Part shown: positions 5,692-10,382 of the stretch, one piece after another
Layout: each line of letters opens with the position of its first letter
Position numbering within the stretch: position 1 is the stretch's first letter
From: an uncultured Bacteroides sp.
GTDB lineage: Bacteria > Bacteroidota > Bacteroidia > Bacteroidales > Bacteroidaceae
Length of the DNA stretch: 10,382 bases
Assembly: GCA_900556625.1 (NCBI GenBank)
Contig: USPQ01000099.1
Span: forward strand, 1 to 10,382
Reading direction: 5' to 3'
Translations under genes and position numbers: made by a program
Notes under the pieces: generated by a model
What the model saw: the letters and a program-made list of their open reading frames with translations, nothing else
The model's database searches: none
What the model was told of the DNA's origin: nothing

Positions 5692-7803
5692 ATGAAACTT
5701 ACTTTGATGCGGGACAACAGCGGGACATTAACCATGCGAACGCTAGATATTACCCTACAAATAGAAGCGATGAAGCATGAAACGAAAGCCCGCCCGATCA
5801 GTAATCTACGGACAAGCATACGTCACGCATCACCGGACTGCAAACTAGAAGAAGCGCAAAAACTGACGAAAGTCATCCCTGCCGCCAACTTCCGCAAAAC
5901 AACCAACGGAACACAAATGACCGCATACAACGGCATCGTGCAAATAGAAGTAAACCACCTGGCAAACAGGACGGAAGTAAACCGTGTGAAACAGGAAGCG
6001 GCAGAACTCACTCAAACCCTCGCAGCCTTCATGGGTTCCAGCGGACACTCCGTAAAAATATGGCTGCGTTTCACACGCCCGGACAAATCACTACCCAAAA
6101 GCCGGGAAGAAGCGGAAATATTCCAAGCTCACGCTTACAGAAAAGCCGTCGGCCTGTGTCAACCGGCACTCTCCTATGCCATCGAACTTAAAAAACCGAC
6201 ATTGGATCAATTCTGCCGGCAAACCTACGATCCGGAACTTTATTACAATCCCGACTCTACCGCCATTTATATGCGCCAACCATTAGAAATGCCGTCGGAC
6301 ACCACCTACAAAGAAACCGTGCAAGCGGAAAACTCCCCATTCAAACGGCTGATTCCGGGATACGACAGTTTCGACACCTTATCCGCCCTCTTCGAGGTCG
6401 CCCTGAATAAGGCTTACCGTTCATTAAGCGAACTTCATCCCAACGTGCATCTCCATTCGGACGATGACCTCAAGCCTCTCTTAGTGCAACTTGCGGAAAA
6501 CTGCTTTCAGTCAGGCATACCGGAAGAGGAAACCGCCCGTTGGGCCATTGCACACTTCTACACCCAAAAGAAGGAATTCCTGATCCGCCAAACCGTACAA
6601 AATGTATACCTGAACGCCAAAGGTTTCGGAAAAAAATCCCCCTTATCAGCCGAACAGGAACTGGAACTCCGGACAGAAGAATTTATGCAACGCCGATACG
6701 AGTTTCGTTACAACACGATGACAACCGTCACCGAATATCGCGAACGAAACACGTTCTGTTTTTGCTTCCGTCCGGTCACCAACCGCACGCGCAACAGCAT
6801 CGCCATGAACGCACGACTCGAAGGACTCAACCTTTGGGACAGGGATGTTGCCCGTTATCTGGACTCCGACCGTATTCCGGTTTTCAACCCTATCGAAGAT
6901 TTCCTTTTCGGCGTGGATATCCGTTGGGACGGTCGCGACCGCATCCGCGAGCTTGCTTCCCGTGTTCCTTGCAACAACATCCACTGGCCTGATCTGTTTT
7001 ATCGCTGGTTCCTGAATATGGTGGCTCATTGGCGCCACACTGACCGCAACTACGCAAATTGCACGGTACCGTTGTTAGTCGGTCCGCAAGCTTACCGGAA
7101 ATCCACTTTCTGCCGGAATCTGCTACCGACCGAATTGCAACCCTACTACACCGACCGCATTGACTTCAGCAACAAAAGGGATGCCGAACTATCTCTCAAC
7201 CGTTTCGCACTCATCAACATGGACGAGTTCGACCAAAACAGGGAGAGTCAACAGGCTTTCCTGAAACATATCATTCAAAAACCGGTAGTCAACACCCGCC
7301 GTCCTCACGGTGTAGCGACACAGGAGTTGCGCCGCTATGCCTCATTCATCGGCACGAGCAATCACAAGGATTTACTGACCGACACTTCCGGCAGCCGACG
7401 TTATATCGTCATCGCCGTAACCGGTCCGATCGATTGTTCTCCTATCGACTATGAACAACTTTACGCGCAAGCCATACACGATATTTACAAAGGAGAACGT
7501 TATTGGTTCAATGCCGAAGATGAAAAGGTTATGACCGAAAGCAATCAGGAGTTTCAAGTGATCCCCATTGCAGAGCAATTATTCCACCAATATTTCCGAG
7601 CTGCCCGGGAAGATGAGGAAGAATACGAGTTACTTCTCGCCATCGAGATACTGGAACAGGTGCAACATGATAGTAGAATCCGCGTTTCCAATTGCAACAT
7701 TATCCAGTTTGGAAGAATATTGCAGAGGAATCAAGTGCCTTCCATACACGCCAAGCGCGGCAATGTCTATAAAGTTGTCCGAATCAAGCCGAAAAGAGCA
7801 TAA
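5692..7803 (+). CDS. VirE-like primase-helicase-type protein (BT4734-like N-terminus, VirE ATPase, DUF3874)
   Basis: A 703-residue, probably cytoplasmic DNA-associated ATPase. Residues about 35-200 match the BT4734-like (VirE_N) domain: YNGIVQIEVNHL (79-90), GSSGHSVKIWLRF (115-127), AHAYRKAVGLCQP. This fold is primase-like, and SGH (117-119) could correspond to the sxH motif of archaeo-eukaryotic primases. The usual DxD acids appear as E86/N88, so catalysis is doubtful. Residues about 350-600 are the virulence-associated-E (D5/SF3-like) ATPase: Walker A GPQAYRKST (464-472), with Arg where the canonical motif has Gly; Walker B LINMDEFD (507-514); sensor GTSN (554-557); SGSRR (566-570) as a likely arginine finger. 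Residues about 620-700 are DUF3874. The name VirE does not imply a link to the Agrobacterium T-DNA protein. It is the only gene between the inverted repeats. I infer a role in replicating or maintaining that unit; the biochemical role is untested. Confidence 0.88.
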   Translation: MKLTLMRDNSGTLTMRTLDITLQIEAMKHETKARPISNLRTSIRHASPDCKLEEAQKLTKVIPAANFRKTTNGTQMTAYNGIVQIEVNHLANRTEVNRVKQEAAELTQTLAAFMGSSGHSVKIWLRFTRPDKSLPKSREEAEIFQAHAYRKAVGLCQPALSYAIELKKPTLDQFCRQTYDPELYYNPDSTAIYMRQPLEMPSDTTYKETVQAENSPFKRLIPGYDSFDTLSALFEVALNKAYRSLSELHPNVHLHSDDDLKPLLVQLAENCFQSGIPEEETARWAIAHFYTQKKEFLIRQTVQNVYLNAKGFGKKSPLSAEQELELRTEEFMQRRYEFRYNTMTTVTEYRERNTFCFCFRPVTNRTRNSIAMNARLEGLNLWDRDVARYLDSDRIPVFNPIEDFLFGVDIRWDGRDRIRELASRVPCNNIHWPDLFYRWFLNMVAHWRHTDRNYANCTVPLLVGPQAYRKSTFCRNLLPTELQPYYTDRIDFSNKRDAELSLNRFALINMDEFDQNRESQQAFLKHIIQKPVVNTRRPHGVATQELRRYASFIGTSNHKDLLTDTSGSRRYIVIAVTGPIDCSPIDYEQLYAQAIHDIYKGERYWFNAEDEKVMTESNQEFQVIPIAEQLFHQYFRAAREDEEEYELLLAIEILEQVQHDSRIRVSNCNIIQFGRILQRNQVPSIHAKRGNVYKVVRIKPKRA

Positions 7804-7820
7804 ATATACAATTATCGGTA

Positions 7821-7924
7821 CGGTGACAGGTGAAGGATACGGTGATAGGTTAACGACAACCTATCACCGTTCTGTAAGTACGATCTGTAAAGGGTTTCAG
7901 AAGGGTGGTGATAGGTTGAAAGAG
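7821..7924 (-). repeat. Right inverted-repeat arm
   Basis: The reverse complement of this segment aligns with 5249-5352 without gaps, 97 of 104 bases identical; the outermost 70 bp (7855-7924) are perfect. Motif copies are GGTGATAGGTT at 7841-7851 and 7907-7917, AACCTATCACC at 7858-7868, and a decayed GGTGACAGGTG at 7822-7832. It begins 17 bp after the VirE-like stop codon and ends 45 bp before the 3' end of the convergent nuclease gene. Confidence 0.95.
7839..7870 (+). repeat. Hairpin of GGTGATAGGTT motifs in the right arm
   Basis: A 13-bp perfect stem, ACGGTGATAGGTT (7839-7851) against AACCTATCACCGT (7858-7870), with a 6-nt loop, 36 nt after the VirE-like stop codon. It could weakly stop transcription of that gene, but no T-run follows. 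A protein-binding or structural role, as in the left arm, is as likely. Confidence 0.75.
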
Positions 7925-7929
7925 GAATT

Positions 7930-7937
7930 GGAAAAAT
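7930..7937 (+). repeat. Right copy of GGAAAAAT direct repeat
   Basis: Same 8-mer as 5234-5241, located just beyond the right arm. With the left copy it is the only flanking direct repeat I could find near both ends of the unit. Confidence 0.35.
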
Positions 7938-7969
7938 CAATAGGAATTGCGAACAGTGCCCAACAGTCA

Positions 7970-9532
7970 CTATTCTTCAGCAATGACCCAGTCTCCGATA
8001 GTTCTTGTCGTACTGTCGAAGTTGACTCCTATCTTTACAACACTTCGATGATCCGGCTGATAAGGTATAGCATATCCTTTACTGTTTATTTGTTCCAACG
8101 CTTCTTCCGGTGTACCATCTACCTTGAACTCAAAGACATAAATAGCATCATGTAATTTTACAACTACGTCAGCCCGTCCGATAGCACTTTTTACTTCCAC
8201 ATCCACGTATTGGCCCATCAAGCGGAATAAAAGATAGAAGATAGTCTGATAATGTTTTTCCTGCTTATTCTCCAGATCATTGGGAATCGAAGCGAAGAAA
8301 GCCCTTATTCTCTCCAGACATTCAACCAGTTTTCCGGCACGCAAGTCTTTGATAAAAGAAACCACATAAAACGTATTTTCACGTGCCGGCAAATGTACGT
8401 AGGCGGGCATAAGAGACTCGATAAATCCTTTCCGCACTTCTTTGTTGGGATAAGCCAAAGTATAAAGTTGGAATTCCGAATCGTAGCCCTTGATAGTAAG
8501 ATAGCCACTTTGATAAAGCACAGGGAGAGGATCAGTGATAACACTTGTAGGAGCATCAAACTGTTCGGCAGTAGCCGTAGTCCCATCCAATTCGCGGATA
8601 TCGAAATTACTCTGCTGCAATATGTTTATCAAGAAAGTAGGTGTTCCGGTAGAAAACCAGAAATTCTCATAGCTCTTTTGAGCAAATGCATTAAACAAAC
8701 TAAATGGATTATAAACGTCTTCACACTTTTTGCTAAAATGATACCCGTCATACTGCTGTTTCAAGTGCAAACAGGCCTCCTCATAGGTTTCGCCATTAGC
8801 CTGTGCCATCATCTCAATATCTGCTTTCAGTTGCGTACGTAATTCCTGCTCGGTAATACCACAAATTGCGCTATAATCATCCCGCATGCTGATATTCTGC
8901 AAATTATTCAGTTCACTGAAAATACTCATTTGACTGAATTTACTGATTCCCGTCAAGAAAAGGAAACGAAGATATTCTCCTTGTGCCTTTAAAGGACTAA
9001 AGAATTTCCGCATTTCTTCACGTAATTCATTTTGCAGTTCCGGCAAATGGTTACTGTCTAATAAAGGTGCATCATATTCGTCAATAAGCACTACTACCTG
9101 CAAACCGGTTTGCTGGTATGCTCTTTTTATTATCCCAGAAAAACGGGCTGCATAGCCCTCCTCTTCCGGAGCGTTCCCATAAATTCGCTCCCACTCACAA
9201 AGTTGAAGATTCAAACGTTCGTTCAGATCAGCCATAGTGGTATATTTCGTCATGCTGAAATCTATGTGCAGCACCGGATAGACATTCCATTCTTTCTCCA
9301 AACGTTCCATTGCCAATCCTTGGAACAAGTCTTTTCTTCCCCGAAAATAAGCGTCCAAAGTGGAAACCAGCAAACTTTTCCCGAAGCGGCGGGGACGACT
9401 TAAAAAATAAACCTTATTGGTATTAGCCAACCGATATATCAACTCCGTCTTGTCAACGTATACGTTGTTATTATTACGCAAGTCTTCAAAATTCTGTATC
9501 CCTATCGGGTATATTCTAAAAGTATTATTCAT
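7970..9532 (-). CDS. AAA-ATPase_like protein with C-terminal PD-(D/E)XK nuclease domain
   Basis: A 520-residue member of the AAA-ATPase_like/PDDEXK_9 family, which is abundant in Bacteroides and lacks an assigned function. The N-terminus carries the family hallmarks: YPIGIQNFEDLR, YVDKT (25-29), the P-loop SRPRRFGKS (45-53) and Walker B VVVLIDEYDAP (146-156), then FLTGISKFS. The C-terminal domain (about 435-500) has a nuclease core: D455 in IGRAD, E468-F-K470 in YVFEFK, and Q481 in LEQINSKGYA, so both ATPase and nuclease sites look intact. The start at 9532 is chosen because AGAGAGGA precedes it at good spacing, and because an in-frame upstream ATG (9586) lies inside the promoter. It is convergent with the VirE-like gene, with the right repeat arm between them. 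A DNA-repair, defence or mobile-element role is often guessed for the family, but nothing here decides it. Confidence 0.9.
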   Translation of the reverse strand: MNNTFRIYPIGIQNFEDLRNNNNVYVDKTELIYRLANTNKVYFLSRPRRFGKSLLVSTLDAYFRGRKDLFQGLAMERLEKEWNVYPVLHIDFSMTKYTTMADLNERLNLQLCEWERIYGNAPEEEGYAARFSGIIKRAYQQTGLQVVVLIDEYDAPLLDSNHLPELQNELREEMRKFFSPLKAQGEYLRFLFLTGISKFSQMSIFSELNNLQNISMRDDYSAICGITEQELRTQLKADIEMMAQANGETYEEACLHLKQQYDGYHFSKKCEDVYNPFSLFNAFAQKSYENFWFSTGTPTFLINILQQSNFDIRELDGTTATAEQFDAPTSVITDPLPVLYQSGYLTIKGYDSEFQLYTLAYPNKEVRKGFIESLMPAYVHLPARENTFYVVSFIKDLRAGKLVECLERIRAFFASIPNDLENKQEKHYQTIFYLLFRLMGQYVDVEVKSAIGRADVVVKLHDAIYVFEFKVDGTPEEALEQINSKGYAIPYQPDHRSVVKIGVNFDSTTRTIGDWVIAEE

Positions 9533-9563
9533 AATGCCTATCCTCTCTAAAATGAAATATAGA

Positions 9564-9594
9564 CAAATATAGGTATTAAAAGACAAACATCAAA
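9564..9594 (-). promoter_or_regulatory. Bacteroidetes promoter of the AAA/PD-(D/E)XK gene
   Basis: On the minus strand, TTTG (9591-9594), exactly 19 bp, then TATATTTG (9564-9571): a perfect match to TTTG-N19-TAnnTTTG. Transcription would start near 9557, giving a leader of about 25 nt that contains the AGAGAGGA ribosome-binding site. This supports the translation start at 9532. Confidence 0.8.
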
Positions 9595-9891
9595 CAGTAC
9601 TATACATTTTCTCAAATCTTATCGGCATTTACAACCATAAGACAGAAAGGACACCCGACTATTATCTCATAACAATACCCGAACCATTGCTATTATTTTA
9701 CATAAGCACACATTTATATTCCTACAGAGTTGTAAAAAGCAGTTGTTCTTTTTAGTATTATTACAAACCTTCCTATTTATTTTTTATTTTTTATTAACCC
9801 CTACATACTGTTACACTCCTTAACAGTATCAACTTGTAAAGCTGTAACTCAAATTTAACCTTATTGTAACACAAAAATAGTGGCACAAAGC
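9595..9891. other. AT-rich divergent intergenic region
   Basis: About 300 bp between two divergent promoters, with no open frame worth reporting. It contains a T-rich run (about 9773-9794), a weak AT hairpin (TAAAAAG/CTTTTTA, 9733-9754) and the palindrome described at 9805-9829. The rest shows nothing I can name. Confidence 0.7.
9805..9829 (+). promoter_or_regulatory. Operator-like inverted repeat upstream of the BACON lipoprotein promoter
   Basis: ATACTGTTA (9805-9813) and TAACAGTAT (9821-9829) are perfect 9-bp inverted halves separated by 7 bp; the centres are 16 bp apart. It ends 62 bp before the -33 box at 9892. Position and symmetry fit a dimeric activator site, such as that of a hybrid two-component or other PUL regulator, but the binding protein is unknown. 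Confidence 0.45.
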
Positions 9892-9922
9892 TTTGTTAGT
9901 TTCGTAAAATAAAATATCTTTG
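9892..9922 (+). promoter_or_regulatory. Bacteroidetes promoter of the BACON lipoprotein gene
   Basis: TTTG (9892-9895), a 19-bp spacer and TATCTTTG (9915-9922) match the consensus exactly. Transcription should begin near 9929, about 70 nt before the preferred ATG at 10000 and about 20 nt before an in-frame ATG at 9949. Confidence 0.8.
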
Positions 9923-9999
9923 TTTGCTAATTACTTAAATCGAAACGTATGATAACAAACAATTCACAAGAAATATTAACTATTTATTTAAAAACGCTA

Positions 10000-10382
10000 A
10001 TGAAAAATCTAACTTTTCTCAAACTGTTCGTTACGACGATGTTTGTAATGGCTACAGCATTATTTGCAGGTTGCGTTGACGATAACGACGACACTGAAGC
10101 TCCACGTTTGGAGGTTTCTCCAAAAACGTTAGTATTTGATACCGACGGAACCCCGGTAGAGGGAAGTCAATCTTATTTTGAAATTTCAGCAAACCGCCAC
10201 TGGACAGCAACTGTACTGGACGATAAAACCTGGGTGACACTTTCCAAAATGGAAGGTGACGGTTCTGACAAAGTTCAGGTAAGTATCCCCGAAGGTATTA
10301 CAGACGAAGCGAAAGTCCTGATTCAGATTTCTAACAAGGTAGGAGTGCTGATGAAAGAGGAAGTTACGATTAGAAGCGGAAA
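10000..10382 (+). CDS. BACON-domain surface lipoprotein, 5' part (cut by window end)
   Basis: The first 127 codons of a secreted lipoprotein. Residues 1-25 are a type II signal peptide (MKNLTFLKLF..., lipobox LFAGC, lipidated Cys25). The acidic VDDNDD after the Cys resembles the export signal of surface-exposed Bacteroidetes lipoproteins. Residues about 36-127 look like a BACON domain: LEVSPKTLVFDTDG, then W68 and W78 in the usual spaced positions (HWTATV, TWVTL), a Gly/Asp turn and a VQVSIP strand. BACON domains are common on glycan-binding or glycan-degrading proteins of PULs, often as spacers, so the function depends on the missing remainder. An in-frame ATG at 9949 would add 17 residues ahead of the signal peptide and is less likely. 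Its strong promoter and upstream palindrome suggest it starts a regulated operon. Confidence 0.8.
   Translation, partial: MKNLTFLKLFVTTMFVMATALFAGCVDDNDDTEAPRLEVSPKTLVFDTDGTPVEGSQSYFEISANRHWTATVLDDKTWVTLSKMEGDGSDKVQVSIPEGITDEAKVLIQISNKVGVLMKEEVTIRSG

Larger units (their letters stand above)
5243..7930. mobile_element. IR-bounded 2.7-kb unit with a single VirE/DUF3874 gene
   Basis: Two long inverted repeats (5249-5352 and 7821-7924) enclose one promoter and one gene, with the right arm starting 17 bp after the stop codon. A few further matching bases carry the ends out to about 5243 and 7930. The layout is: left arm, 22-bp-period palindromic array, promoter, primase-helicase-like gene, right arm. 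This compactness is like an insertion sequence, but no transposase, recombinase or relaxase is encoded. The gene product is of a replication type and the repeats resemble iterons. The mobile-element call is inferred from architecture; alternatives are an invertible segment or a resident locus with a duplicated binding region. Confidence 0.5.

Noticed and set aside
7839..7870. Intrinsic terminator of the VirE-like gene
   Set aside because: The stem is strong but no U-tract follows, and the same stem exists in the left arm, where no gene ends. It is listed as a repeat hairpin instead.
7568..8155. 195-codon plus-strand frame spanning the VirE-like 3' end, the right arm and the nuclease 3' end
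   Set aside because: It crosses two real genes in other frames and a repeat arm, with no family resemblance. It is a chance open frame.
9733..9754. AT-only hairpin as terminator
   Set aside because: No gene ends nearby (both neighbours diverge from this region), so there is nothing for it to terminate.

Overview
The window looks like chromosomal DNA of a gut Bacteroides or a close relative. Two promoters match the Bacteroidetes consensus (TTTG, 19 bp, TAnnTTTG) exactly. The protein families also fit: a PUL-type glucoamylase-like lipoprotein, an outer-membrane beta-barrel protein with a carboxypeptidase-regulatory-like N-terminus, a BT4734/VirE-type protein ending in DUF3874, an AAA-ATPase_like/PD-(D/E)XK protein and a BACON-domain lipoprotein. 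The species cannot be named from the sequence.

Left part (1-4253): a glycan-active lipoprotein of the glycoamylase/GH144 type (120-1523, +) converges on a large outer-membrane barrel protein (1549-4101, -), leaving 25 bp between their stop codons. A perfect 20-bp tandem duplication lies just before the lipoprotein start, and a 9-bp-stem hairpin lies in the predicted leader of the barrel gene. Then comes a small helix-turn-helix plus coiled-coil protein (4254-4718, -) and about 520 bp without a convincing gene.

Central part (about 5243-7930): this is the most unusual region. A 2.7-kb unit is bounded by long inverted repeats (104 bp per arm, the outer 70 bp identical). In order it holds the left arm, an array of palindromic 22-bp-period repeats (GAAAC-N4-GTTTC, five good and three decayed copies), a promoter, one gene for a VirE-like primase-helicase-type protein with DUF3874 (5692-7803), and the right arm starting 17 bp after the stop codon. 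Both arms carry several copies of a second motif, GGTGATAGGTT, partly arranged as hairpins. The unit is as compact as an insertion sequence but encodes a replication-type ATPase rather than a transposase, and its two repeat families resemble the iterons of replication origins. I infer a replication-based or trans-mobilised element. An invertible or self-regulated locus is the main alternative.

Right part (7970-10382): an AAA-ATPase_like protein with a C-terminal PD-(D/E)XK nuclease domain (7970-9532, -) has its own exact Bacteroides promoter and ends 45 bp from the right arm. A 0.4-kb AT-rich divergent intergenic region with an operator-like palindrome follows. It leads to a perfect promoter driving the start of a surface lipoprotein with a BACON domain, which is cut by the window edge and may open a polysaccharide-utilisation operon. 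Apart from the IR unit, the genes look like separate transcription units, with no shared pathway visible.
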